A DNA stretch of 64,000 nucleotides, taken from Turritopsis dohrnii. Lineage: Eukaryota; Cnidaria; Hydrozoa; Anthoathecata; Oceaniidae. Under the pieces are notes generated by a model. The model was not told the DNA's origin. It saw only the letters and a list, made by a program, of their open reading frames with translations, and did not search any database. Below are positions 12,395-24,190 of the stretch, piece by piece; the first letter of the stretch is position 1; the number at the start of each line of letters is the position of its first letter. The stretch covers positions 372,001 to 436,000 of the forward strand of contig BQMF02000038.1 in the NCBI GenBank assembly GCA_027922465.2, in the 5' to 3' direction. The position numbers were made by a program, and so were the translations under genes.

Positions 12395-12512
12395 ATGGAC
12401 TGATACCCTGCTTTTAAAGCGCATCGAAGGGGAGTGTTGAGATACGACATCACCTGACTCGGGTGGTAGCGGTCGCACTCAAAGGTACTAACCACTACAC
12501 CATCATAGTATA
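12395..12512 (-). repeat. tRNA-related SINE-like sequence
   Basis: On the minus strand ATGGTGTAGTGGTTAGTAC matches an RNA polymerase III A box (TGGTGTAGTGG). It is followed by an anticodon-arm-like segment and a weak B-box-like CCGAGTC. The surrounding 12256-12512 is GC-richer than its neighbours. The B box is poor, so this is a SINE or tRNA relic, not a working tRNA gene. Confidence 0.4.
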
Positions 12513-12981
12513 AACGTGAACTTTAAGTGAAAATGATTGGCCATACTGTAATGATACTGTAATAGTACCGAAATAGAAGCACAGTCCGTGTATCAGGTGG
12601 TCTTTACAAACCAAATTTTCGTTTTAAAATGTATATGTATGTACATATGTGCTATTTAAATGTCTTCATAAAATTTCAACTTACTTGCAACTTTGATATT
12701 TCTTAGTACAGTTTTATTAAGATATTCGCATATGAGGGTAACGAAAACATTTCGATAGCTGATGCTTTCTAAAGATTAAGGTAATTCATTGGTATTCACA
12801 AATAAGTTGAGAACATTTTGACAAACTTTGTTTTGCTTTTCATTTCCACAAGGTATTTCATTAGCATATATGAGCTGACTTACTACACATATAAATTCGC
12901 ATTCTAAATGGGTAATGGCCAGTAAAATAACTTCGGAGCATGAAAATCGTGAGATAGAAAGTATCCACAACCAATAACTAT

Positions 12982-14688
12982 CTAGCGAATAAAGTATTTC
13001 CATGCACCTTCTTTTTTCAAATTCCCATAGTCATCACATTCGTATCGAAAAGCGTTCATAGACCCTCCAAGACTAAAATGTTCCAATGAGTTGCTAAAAA
13101 AAGGAAATACCAGCATGTGTATTTGATAACCACCAAAATCAAGTGGATTAACTCCATTCCATCCTCTCCCATACCACTTCCAGCAATCACGTGACAATAA
13201 AGAATCATCGCTTGACAGTACAAAATAACTGCCACATGCACCAGGTTGAACGGTTGTTTTCAAAGTGAAATAATTCACGACTGCTTTACCAGAGCTATTC
13301 AAGTTTGTCACAATGTCGATTGTTCGATTAACTGATGGCTTGTGACAGTAGAATCGTACTTGCTGAAAACCTGTTGCCTTTTCCAACTCAATCAATCCAT
13401 TAGCAGTCAGCGCAAAATTCTCTGAACGAGTCTTTGTTATTTGTGTTGGATCATCATTGATGTATGTGAGTAAATCTGGATAATATGAGTTTGTTGTAAC
13501 CACCTTTGTTACGAGCGTCCATCCCCCTAAAAATGAGAAAGAAACAACTTTAGATATTCAATTATTTGTGATGATCATTTACGATCTCAAAAGTTTTTCC
13601 TGTAGCAATGAAAGTTCATGATGGTTTGTGATATTACAACAAAAGAGAGACAGATGCCTCGGAATAGATGTAAACGTAGAACTGTATAGGGGATAGCTAA
13701 GATATTAAGAATAGAAATGTAAAACATGACAATCGCCAAATGAACATTAAAAATTGTGAAGGAATTGATTTGAATTACGCCTTTGACACCAGATTGCAAC
13801 AAAGTCCGGGTATGGTCCATTCAATCACCATCAAATTAGAGGAAAACACAAAGGAGCACTAGTTACCCTTTTCGGTTTCCATATCGCAAAAAACTTTCAC
13901 AGGAGTCTCATTTATATTAATCCAATAGTAGCCAGAGCTGAAAATCTTCCTTGTCGAAGAATCCTTCAAATGCTTGCATGAAATTGGTAAAGGATCGGTG
14001 GGAAGAAATTCCTTAAATTTGTCTGTGTTTCGACTACATGCGCTGGTATAACCTACATTTCCTGGTTGTTTGACACACTTGCTGCCAACAGAAGCTTTCT
14101 TACTCTCACATATTCTCCCAGCCTAAAAAATAGATTATTATGGGGTTTAATCCAATACGGCTAATTTAAAGACAATATATTGTCATATAAGTTGTAGGAA
14201 AACAATGAGAAAAGAGTAAATCTCAAGAAAACACAGTCAAACTTGTTTTCCTCGTTTCCTTTAGATTTCCATATTTGTCAACTGCTCAAATTGGGACCAA
14301 CTTCATTATTTCATTATTTTTAAGTCAAAATTTTGCTACTAAGAAATTCTAAACCCACCTTTACTCCAGTGCTCTGCCCATAATATGTCCACGAGTCGTC
14401 CTTTTCAAGAGCTGCCCCTTCTTCACCCTCAGCCTTTGTATGAAGCAAACAGATTTTCTGTACTAAGGACACACTATAAGTTTTACAAACATTATGTTGA
14501 ATACACAGCATAGCACAAGTGGACACTTCTTTAACATTTCGTATTATGAGAGAAGTGGTATTAGACAACTTATATCCAATGAATGTTACATCAAATTCTC
14601 CACTGTATTTGCTGCAATTTTTACTTTCACCATTTGTTATAAAAAATGTACCATAGGCTATGCAAAATATTATTGTTAAGTATGACAT
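12982..14688 (-). CDS. Secreted PAN/apple plus fibrinogen-like protein, paralogue B (3 exons)
   Basis: Exons on the minus strand are 14359-14688, 13867-14122 and 12982-13526 (1131 nt, 376 aa). Exons 2 and 3 are exactly as long as in paralogue A (256 and 545 nt), with the same phases and GT-AG sites. I start it at MSYLTIIFC because this matches A; an in-frame Met 20 codons upstream exists. The PAN-like module (CAMLCIQHNVCKTY) and the spliced VFCDMETEKGGWTL junction are conserved. By eye, the last exon is roughly three quarters to four fifths identical to A, and the closing WKYFIR is invariant. The most changed part is the W/R-rich region around DCWKWYGRGWNG. This is a tandem duplicate of A. 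The function is inferred as extracellular. Confidence 0.85.
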
Positions 14689-16401
14689 TTTCCACTTGCT
14701 CAATTTTCTTGTTATTTTTGCGTACTTCGATTCTTTTTCTAATTTCATAGATTTCGTGTCGAGTAAGAAAATTTCAATGCGTTGTTAAATTATTCAAAAT
14801 TTGCATTGCTGATGATGTTTAGTTAAAACGGTTAATTGTACTTGTTGCCCTGTCAATGTAGATGAACCTTTAAATTTTAACATCGTTCGCGACAAAAGAT
14901 TGGAAACGCTTTGTTTTTCATTAAAGCTTGGTTCCCATTGATGAGGAATAACTTAATCCTGTTTGTGATCTTTGTAATTAGACGCGAGTATCAGTTTTTT
15001 TCTGCGCATTTGTCATCACGAAAATTTATTACCAACTGATCTAAAACAGGTCAGGCGGGTCTATTAAAGATGTAGGAAGCCTACAGCTCTATCCATTTTC
15101 ATCGAAGTTGCCACTTTTTTTAAACACCCTGTGTTATTGATTACTATCATTAAGGAAGAGATAGAACATGATGATTAGTGGCTCGCACGATGTTTAAATA
15201 GAAATTCGGAAATATTATCAAGACAAAAAAATAGAGTTTTACGAACCCAGGTAATATTCTCAACAATATTTAAGGGAATGATTAAAACAAATCCAGAAGT
15301 ATACATTAGTGCAATCTCTAGTATATGCTAGCGGACAAAGTCCAGCAGTCACGTCAAAAACGAAGGTCTAAGCTTCCGAAAGTGATCACTATTAGAATTT
15401 CTGCTATATATTACGACAAAATATTTGAAGGAAAATTGATATGTGCCATTTCTTTTAGGAGGAAAATTATCACAAGCATGAGGACTGAAAATACTTTATT
15501 TTCCTACAGGGAAATTTCTCTGGGTTTTTTTTAAAGTAAATATATATAAGCGATTTTCACATTGTCTTATTATAATGGAATCCTTTGTTTTACTATATGT
15601 GTGATTTAATGATCTACTATTATCTACTCAGTGGAATATTTAAAAGAGCTTGAAAAAAAGTTGGAAAATAATGATTCGGCTGAAATATAGTTTCTTTAAC
15701 TGAAACTTAAAAAATGAATATGTCTCTCTACCGAATCTTAATTTTACTACTTTTCCTGTCCTTTTGTTTTAACGGTCAATCAAAGTTCCCCATATTCTGT
15801 TCAAATACTTGTTTTTGCTTTCTGTCATTCAGTATCTACGAACAAGGCAGACAACATCATACCTTATAGTCTTTTTTAATGAAATTATGGAATTCATAAC
15901 TTATTTATCGTAAAAGTTTCCACTTCGATTTCATTTTGAAAAATAATGAAGTTTTAAGAAGAAGTGCTGATGCCTGACAGAATTTTAAAAAATAAACAAA
16001 CAATGACAAACAATCAAAACGTTTTTCGACTATGATGATAGCTTCTAAGATTGAAATCGAAGTGAGGACTGCAGTGACGGATATTTTATGAATCTGTGGA
16101 TATAATTCTGGACATTTTTAATAATTCTAGCATTTGTCACAAGCTAGATCTCTCAACAAATGGCTATCAACGAACAACTTCCATTTATGCCAGAAATAAT
16201 AAGAAATCAAAATTGGAATGGAGGCAGTACAGACATTCAATGCCATTCAAAATTTATAGATGGCATTCGTTGGCAGTAATACTAACAAAAGACACTGCCA
16301 AATTTATTTGCCAAAGTTGAGTGTTACGAAATGCTTTACGTATAATTTAAACCACATCTCTGCCAAATGAAAAAGTTTTTGATGTGGGTGTTACACACAT
16401 G
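14689..16401. other. Intergenic, no gene recognised
   Basis: It should hold the promoter of paralogue B. A plus-strand open frame at 15325-15534 has no recognisable features. The rest is AT-rich without clear repeats. Confidence 0.45.
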
Positions 16402-16520
16402 AAAAACATCTGAGAGGCCAATCAGAAACGTCAAAAACATCTGAGAGGCCAATCAGAAACGTCAAAAACATCTGGGAAGCCAATCAGAAACGTCAAAAAC
16501 ATCTGGGAAGCCAATCAGAA
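16402..16520. repeat. 31-bp tandem repeat, four copies, each with a CCAAT box
   Basis: The unit is AAAAACATCTGAGAGGCCAA followed by TCAGAAACGTC, starting at 16402, 16433, 16464 and 16495. The last two units share GGGAAG in place of GAGAGG. Each contains GCCAATCAG (a CCAAT/NF-Y-type word) and ACGTCA across the unit junction. Confidence 0.9.
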
Positions 16521-17680
16521 TAAAACATTTTGGCCAAATTAAATTTTCCGCTTAATGGAAAACTGGCTTTACAGATACGCTCATAACTTCCTTTGTCAAA
16601 GCACAAAAATAATTGGAAAAATGTTTGAAAGAACGCGATGTGTGTCTTATCCTGAAAATTTTTGGAAAACTTAATTTTATAAAACATGTTTGTTTATTTC
16701 CAAGCTTCGTGAAAAAGAACCAAAAGGGGGAACAGATTTTAGATAACTATACAGTGATACACAACTTAGTACGGTTTCTGTGATAAGTGTAAATGGACCT
16801 CCCCCGAAACAATAGACCAACTTATCGCCCAAATTTATTAGTGTGAACTTAATTTTAAGAATTTTCATTTTTTTCCTCTAGTTTCGTGCGATTAGAGTAA
16901 AATTTTTCCTTCAATTGAAGTATCTATTCGCCATAAAATCTTAACTGAAGATTTTAACCTGAAGATGTAAGTGTTACTCACGAAAAGCTTCGTTAAGAAA
17001 CCATATTGTAATTAAAGGTTCATGCTTTTATCATTTTCCCTCAATTATAATTCGAATTATAATACAAGTTTTATTTTGTTCAACAAAAATTCATTAAGTC
17101 AATGAAGGGAAAAAAACACAAGGAGGAAAGACTAAAAGAAATGAAAACAGAAAAATTAAATTTAAAAAAGGAAAAAAATATATATTAATTTGATTAGGTA
17201 TTTGTCATGTCATTGTTAGAGCATCGTAAAATGATAGAGAGATTATTTATCTCCTCTGATCTAGTATGATATCCCCATACTGATTATTTTGTCAGTCATA
17301 CTAAATTAGAGGAACGACGATATAAAACTTGGATAAGTTTAATAGAAAAAGAAAGAGGTATAAAAAGTAATTTATCGGAATATTCGGAATATTTGAAATA
17401 TATATCTTGTAAAATAATATCAATATACAAGTTCATGACTTTGTCCCTTCTTGAATTCGCTATACCATTCCATAAACCAAACACCACATCTGTCCGTTCT
17501 CAAAGACAAAGAGATCTTGGGTGTGAGGTTGGCGAAAGTCGAAATTCAAAACACGATGTATCCGAACTTGGTCGGTTGGTGAAGCCATCGTTAACAACAG
17601 TCTCTATGAGTGGAAATATATCTTCTTTGCATGATCAACCGTGTTTTCCATTGTGTCGTTTACTTCTGTCGTTTTAGAAT
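16521..17680. other. Intergenic, no gene recognised
   Basis: Short open frames (17393-17677 plus and others) lack family resemblance. A minus-strand stretch near 17505-17605 reads open after a plausible acceptor but could not be joined to anything. Confidence 0.4.
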
Positions 17681-17800
17681 TTATATTTGATAGTTGATAG
17701 TCCTTAAATTCATGAAAATACCATAGTGTTTATAAGACGGACTATCAGCGTAATGATGGCGTCGGCTTTTCCTTGCTTCTTCTTTTGCATTTGCTTCTTG
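17681..17800 (-). other. Possible terminal exon, unknown protein
   Basis: A good acceptor (pyrimidine tract, then TTTCTTTAG) is followed by an open frame QEANAKEEARKSRRHHYADS continuing to a stop at 17681. Codon use looks more coding-like than its surroundings. No homologue is recognised and no upstream exon is proven, so this may be chance. Confidence 0.25.
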
Positions 17801-18194
17801 CTAAAGAAAAAAAGGTACTGATTTAGATGAATATGTCATCCTTCCCAAACATATAATATAACAACAAATCAATATAAATTTAACATATAAAAATAAACCA
17901 ATCAAAAGAAAACGTCAAAGATCGAATGATCAGGACAAGAAAGCCACGTTCTTAGCATAAATTTTTTACTATTATTTTTTTTTCCCGTCAAAAATGATTT
18001 CGACAAGAATCAAAGATTGATAAAAATCGAATCGAGAGAAAAAAATGTTTCTGAACTGGTCCTAAAATGTCATCACTTCCAAATTAGCCTCGTTTTCAAG
18101 TTGAATAATGATAACGTTAGTATCACTCATAAAAGGAATTATATTCCAAAGAAATGTTAATTTAAGAAGTTTTTTTTATAAATTACGGAATATT

Positions 18195-18432
18195 TTAGAA
18201 ACGAGGCGAGAGATAAATTGATGTAGTTTCTTTGATGAGTATATCATCCTTCCAAGATTCAAGATTACGAAGGGTTTCAAGTCCTCCACTTGACGTAGAA
18301 CACTTCGAAAGAACTACTTCATGGGTAACCTTGACCATAGCCATATTTGTATGATACAATGTGAAAGCGAAAACAGAAGCCTGGTAGCCAGGTTCCTTAA
18401 CAGGAGACCGCAAGTATATATACACGATGCTC
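18195..18432 (-). other. Possible exon, unknown protein
   Basis: After an ATTTTAG acceptor the minus frame reads RSPVKEPGYQASVFAFTLYH, then KVTHEVVLSKCSTSSGGLET and onward to a stop at 18195. Amino-acid composition is balanced and unlike random AT-rich DNA. No Met start is available, so it would be an internal or last exon. Its relation to the blocks at 17681 and 20640 is unknown. Confidence 0.3.
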
Positions 18433-20639
18433 TAAAATCAATTTTCTCATTACCTTTTGTTATTTCGTTTCTGACCTTTCATATCTTCAGTTTGCATCTG
18501 ATTTGCTACTTTTCAGAACAACCATACTTATATATTAAAAATACACTGTCGTAGGGAAAGTTTCTATTGTGTCATGCGAAACTATAATAAAAGGATCAGA
18601 TTACGTGTGACCATAGAATTTAAAGCCATTTTGATTAATCTTGATTTTTAATTAAATTCGGATTGACAAATGTTATTGATGTAATAGAAAACGTCAAGAA
18701 ACAATCGCTTGATTGTATTAAGATATTAAATCGCGTAGGAACCATATTGCGTTTAATGAAATATGGCGTCAACGATGTTTATAGTTATCTTTAGACACAG
18801 ACTTTAGCAGCACTAGGGAAACTTTTTACTGGGTAAATTCCTAAGGGAAAGCTATGGTGGTAATTGAGGGAGGAAAGATTGATTCCCTGATTTGATTTCT
18901 AACAAAAAGTGACGTTTTTTTAATTTTCTTGGTAATATTGTGCTTAAATTGGCCATGTCCATGTAACTGATTACACGAAAAATTCAATTCATTATGAGAA
19001 TTTTTTAACTGTTCCAACTCAGCAGTTACGTCAGTTATTTTAAAAATCTTTTTTAACCTATCAAAAGAAACAACAAACTGACTTCAAGTAAATCAATGCT
19101 GTTGATGTTAAGTTTCTCTCATGGTTTTGCAGGGTTTTGTAAGGGAACAACTTGGTAGAGAGTTGTATATAATCACAATAGCTAAGATAGTGTAAATTTT
19201 ATCAATTTGCCTGACTAATAGGACGTTTTGAAGGTCCTAAAATCCCATCTGTCCAAAACACTATGTGCTGACCAAGACAGTGTACTCACACTTATAACTT
19301 TCCATGCAGTGTGCTATTCCAATGATTTTAGTCGCTTTATTAGCTATTTAGTTGTCTCTACGGACGAGTTAATATCCTGTTTGAACTAAGAATCAAACAA
19401 ACTTCACAAAAATAGATTTCATGTGCAAATGTACTTGAAAGAAATTCTCATGATCTTATTTTACCTCCTCCCAGCTAAAGAAACGGATAGAAACTGTAAA
19501 GGGGAGCTTCTAATAAACTACGAAGATTCAAGCGTGTTATGTTGACAGGAAAATGACTTGATAAATAGCATTTAACCTTATCAAAATATCGAACAAAGAA
19601 CACAAATGTTTTTAATCGTTATCTCGGTTTGAAATCTTTTGAGCATTTTGAGAATTTTATCGTATTATTTATATTTATCAATACATCCAGCCCCACGTAA
19701 AAACATCCAGCCCTGCAAAAGTCTATTAATACTTATTGACCCAGTTATTATTCGATGTCAATTCGACATCTATTAAATTTGCGTTTGGTTTCATTGTCGA
19801 AACCATCACGCGACCAAAATGAACGACCGCGCACAGTGATCACTTTCGGTCGCGACTGAGAATAACCATAAATGAACCATATCAGAAACGATTAATTCCG
19901 AAAAGTAAAAAAACTTAAACTTCTTTACTCGCAGGGATTTTGATGTTATCGCAGAAAACCGAGAACTTTACTTATTCAAGACTAGAAGAATAGCAATCTG
20001 CTTCAAAACGTTATTTTCTCTATAGGTCTTGACAGCCAACTCTATGTGTAATAAAATTGTTTTATAAGAGAACTATTTACGCCATCTAAAGACATAAGAG
20101 GATTAACTTATAAAGTGCCTCAACAAAAACCTATGCATCATTTCGAATATTAATGCAACTTGCTTCCCAGTCCTTGTAGGTTTCTTCATCGTGATTTATA
20201 TTTGCTAGTCTGAAAACAAGGTTTCACGTCCAATCTATTGCATGTTCCAAACTATCTTATTTGCTATGACGTTGGAGCGACACTTTAAGCTGGCACATCA
20301 TACTCTTCAAAAAACATTAGCAAATAAGTTATACAAGTAATACACGATGTATATTTATGTTTCCCAAGCTTCGTTTAAGTGGACGGACAGGAGAATGCTT
20401 CACTTGATGACCACCCTAGTATGATCATGACCATTCTAGTATGAAAGAAAGCGGATGGTAAAGGAAAGTAGTATTGTTTAGTACATAGAATAGTATGAAC
20501 GTTTCTCCTTAGACAAGCACACTCTTTGATATCTGATGGAACCCAACATCGGGTCACTGTATGCCATTGTAACATCAATCGACACAACAGATTCTTATGA
20601 CGAAACCCTCCTCCACTGAGGATAAAGAAGTTCAAGACG
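18433..20639. other. Intergenic or intronic DNA, nothing recognised
   Basis: This is AT-rich sequence without long frames or repeats that I can support. Confidence 0.4.
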
Positions 20640-20775
20640 TTCATTGCATATGAATATTATATGGGTAGTCGTCCTCGTTGCCGTCGTAGTTTCGTAAGGT
20701 CCCTATTGCCAATTTACGATGCACTGTTCGAAAGTCATCGGCATCGAGGTCAGGGCTTCCAGTGTTCTTCAAAAA
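20640..20775 (-). other. Possible terminal exon, unknown acidic tail
   Basis: The minus strand reads NTGSPDLDADDFRTVHRKLA, then TLRNYDGNEDDYPYNIHMQ and a stop. The acidic and tyrosine content looks coding. The preceding acceptor (TTTTTGAAG) is weak. It is not recognised. Confidence 0.3.
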
Positions 20776-20842
20776 TGAGGTTTAGTCAAAATAAATGATT
20801 TTAAAATAATTTTTTTGCATCAAGAGCACAAAAAGCACAATA

Positions 20843-20976
20843 GGGACTGTTCACAAATGACGTCAACTGTTAGGGGGGAGGGGGGGTTATGCTAAAGTTG
20901 ACGCTGGTTGACGGGGGAGGGGGGGGGGGGGTCCAAAATCTTGAAAAAATGGTTGACGTCATTTGTGAACAATCCC
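20843..20976. mobile_element. 134-bp non-autonomous derivative carrying both ends of the RT-encoding TIR element
   Basis: The left terminus GGGACTGTTCACAAATGACG and about 85 following bases match the right end of the 47533-51454 element (reverse complement), including TTGACGCTGGTTGACGGGGG. The last 45 bases match that element's left end: AAAATCTTGAAAAAATGG, then TTGACGTCATTTGTGAAC and AATCCC. ATA is duplicated on both sides (20840-20842 and 20977-20979). It is an internal-deletion derivative, and it proves that the two ends travel together. It contains long G runs. Confidence 0.93.
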
Positions 20977-22098
20977 ATATTATAAACAACTTTTTGGTAA
21001 AAAATAATAAAATTTTAGCGTTAGAATTTGCGTTAGAAAAAAAGCAACTTATTTTCTAGTACACCAAAAGCGTTGAAACTTACACAGGGGCGAGTTCAAC
21101 CTTTCACAAAGAAGTGTACAAAATTTTATAAAAAAATTTTTATTCTATTGGAAATTCTCAGCCCAAATATGTCACCTGCCAAATCGGTTGACATAGACTT
21201 TAGTTTACGTTAACTTGTAGTGTGCTGTTTACTTGAGAGCCGAAATGAGATTGAAAAAATTTTACTTTAGTGTTACAGAGTGTTATTTAAATGATTTTGG
21301 GAAAAGCGAAACCTCTGTTAATTTGAAGTGAAATATCAATCCAGTTTTACATTTCTTTGTAACAATTTCATGCTAAAGTGAACATCACTGACGCCATTTG
21401 GGCGCAATGTCTTGATATTTGGATTTCATTTCGTTGCTGATAAATGAATGATAAAAACACATATGTTATCTTTTGAGTCATGACATTTGAACTTTCCGCA
21501 ATAATGCAAAAACGACGTAAATAAATAAATAAATAATATTAAAATTAGAAACGTTTGTAAAGATCGAAAGTAAAGTGCCTCTGAAAGGTTTTTATCGAGA
21601 GAAGAGTTAATCTGTGTAATCCCTCAATAGATATTTTTTTTTGTCAAAACAACCAACTGTTTTCGAACAAATCTTTTAAAATCTAACTCCCAGGAGGATC
21701 AGCCTCTACCTAACTACGAAATATGACATCAAAGCGAAACGGTTACGAAATGGATCTATTTCGGGTTAAACAGGTTAAGTCCCTGACAATGTTGCTAGTG
21801 GTAACTTGTGTAGGATAGCTTCGACACGCGTGTTAATCCAACTCTTAACAAATATCGGTACACTACTCCGATTTACTTCGAAGTAATGAACTGACGTAAA
21901 CAGAACTCAGCAAAGGGAGGAGTTCCTCATTGGAACAATAACAAATGGATCTGGAAATCTGTCTGCTCGCTGTTAAATATGAAATTAACAAAGAAACGAG
22001 TTTGTAAATGATTCCCTGTATCGTGGAGATTCCCTGATAGAAAACTGCTGACTTTTTTATTTTCTTATGACCTTTATAGCAGTTCATAATCTTTCGAT
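20977..22098. other. Intergenic, nothing recognised
   Basis: No supported feature is seen. Short AT-rich frames only. Confidence 0.45.
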
Positions 22099-22107
22099 AG
22101 ATTATGA

Positions 22108-22187
22108 CAACCTTGTCCCCAGGGCATCTTGCCTTCTTGCCGCCATCCCTTATATCAAAAAGGCAAGAAGCCCTGGGGACGAGGTTG
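22108..22187. mobile_element. 80-bp palindromic MITE reading NLVPRAS, with 9-bp target duplication
   Basis: CAACCTTGTCCCCAGGGC at the left is mirrored by GCCCTGGGGACGAGGTTG at the right; the arms continue with TCTTGCC and GGCAAGA. AGATTATGA flanks both sides (22099-22107 and 22188-22196). A 9-bp duplication suggests a Mutator-type or related transposase. Read in frame the arms give NLVPRASCL, a peptide I recall from many spurious cnidarian gene predictions. Confidence 0.88.
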
Positions 22188-22196
22188 AGATTATGA

Positions 22197-23702
22197 GACA
22201 TCACCGGATGACGTCATTACTGACACCAGTGGACGGAGAAATGGAACTTTCAAATAGCAAAAGGCGTTTGGTACTTACTCTGAAAGAATGTTATCAACTG
22301 AGATTTCGTTACATTCTGAAAACAAGCATGTCTGTGTTGACAAGGATAATGACAATTTCACACCCAAATCTGGTTTATCGAGTCGTTGAGGCGCTTTATG
22401 TGACGTCATTAGCTTACATTCAGATCATCAAACCAAACTACATGTCTTCATGTATTTCACTAAAGGCGTTTTTAATCAAATTGATTTGATGTCATACGCA
22501 ATGTCAAGGCGCTCCAGCAGCTTTATATGTTTAGTTGGTTAGGATGAGACCACGGGGTAAATTTATTGAAAAATCTCTGCGGAAGAGTACATTTATTATG
22601 GAAAACCACAAAAAATTGACACACCATTTCAATGGAAATGCACTTCACCGCAGTGAGGAGTTACCTCTAGTTACAGGTCTCTCTTCTAAATTTGATGCTG
22701 GTTCAGATAACGGATTTATTTACATACTTTGTATACTAGCATGTAGCTTTAGCTAAAAATGCCCCCGCCCTCAAGTGTTCCAATTTGCACACACAGCAGG
22801 CTATACATTGCAAGCTATACAACGGAAAAAAAACAAAGAAAACTTTGTTATGTTTGTTAACTCTTAGTCCTATGTCACATTGATGCTAATTGGTCAGCGC
22901 CGCAAGGTAGCTGATCTTTCATTTCCCCGTGTCTGTCAGTCAGTCCCGTGTGTGTGTTATGTTGCAGGTCTTACTTAGGCTGGTACCTTGCAGACTACCA
23001 GAACTTAGGCTATATAGGTCCGTGGTTCAATTAAAAAACGCTCATGATTGAGTAGTTACATAATTTTTTTCATGGTAAGTGCGGCGTAAAATGCAAAAAT
23101 TGGACCGCGAACTTGCCAGAAGAAAGATTCAGCGTGCAAGCCACTTTATTTGCCAAATTTTGGTAATGAACCATGAATGCATCCAGTCATACGTTTTATT
23201 ATATGCTACCAAGAAGGCAAAGTAATTCTCATAGTTTCGACTGTGTGTTTTGAGTGACCCTAGGTTATATATATGCTGAATTTTGCGGAGTTTTTGTGGT
23301 GTGTGTTTATCAACAATATTGGTTGTGAGGTTAAATGACCTAATAATGGACATGATAGCTCGGCTGCTTCCAAGGGTCCATATTCTCTTGGATATACATG
23401 TTTTCATTTGTTTTCTTTTCTCGCTTTTTATTATTATTCATATTTTTTATGTTCTGCCTGAACTAAAAATCAAAGAAAAATTGATTGATAGAGTCAATGT
23501 GTTTTAAAATGACTTTCATTTTATTGGTTTTTTTTGTTGAAAAGTTTGTGGTAAAAAATAATGGAATTCAACACAAACCAACAATGCATATTATTTGAGA
23601 ATTAATTTCGATTCCATTATATAAATCATCTTTTCAGCGGTTAAAACTGTTCAGAAATATCTAACAAAAAAGTCAAGTAATATTATACATTATAAATATT
23701 GC
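22197..23702. other. Intergenic, nothing recognised
   Basis: A plus frame 22067-22489 merely crosses the MITE. Others (22535-22756, 23129-23407) show no motif. Confidence 0.4.
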
Positions 23703-24190
23703 CTTAAAGGAAGAAATTGTTTACAGAAGAAGTATTTGCGGATTTAATTTTGCAGATTAGGGGTCCAAAAATTGGCTTAATTTGCGGAATTAATTTTTGC
23801 GGATATATATATATAAAAGTGATTTTTTTATTATTATGAATTTGCAGAATTTATTTTTGCGGATATCAGAAGATTGGAGCAACAAAAAGGTTCAGGCACA
23901 ACAGGGTATCAGATTAAAAAAAATTAGTTTCATGATACAACCGTTGCTCTTCTAATATATATATACATACAAAAAAGTGTATTCTCGTGCTCCTTTACCA
24001 CCTTTTCCATGTCAATTCAAGACTTACAAACAAAATGATAAGAAAAATGACTTTTTATGCAAATTACTTTGCGGAATAAATTTCTGTGGATATGAGCAAC
24101 AAAAAAGTTTGCGGAATAAGTTTTTTCAAATTTATATAGGCCAAATCCGCAAAAATAAATTCAGAACATATTTCTTCTGCAAACAAGGTA
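23703..24190. mobile_element. Degraded second copy of the TTTGCGG-rich TIR repeat
   Basis: It starts TAAAGGAAGAAATTGTTT, as at 11090, and repeats TTTGCGGAAT, TTTTTGCGGAT and, near the other end, ATCCGCAAAAATAAATT on the opposite strand. The right terminus is eroded (TTCTTCTGCAAACAAGG). An internal stretch (about 23880-24050) is unrelated and may be an insertion. Confidence 0.5.

Noticed and set aside
16402..16520. Possible CRISPR-like array of 31-bp repeats
   Set aside because: Repeats are contiguous without spacers and the genome is eukaryotic.
20375..20644. 89-aa minus-strand frame
   Set aside because: No motif, no splice context, and composition typical of random frames.
21863..22489. 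Two overlapping open frames with NLVPRASCLF
   Set aside because: They read across the palindromic MITE on both strands; the peptide comes from the repeat.
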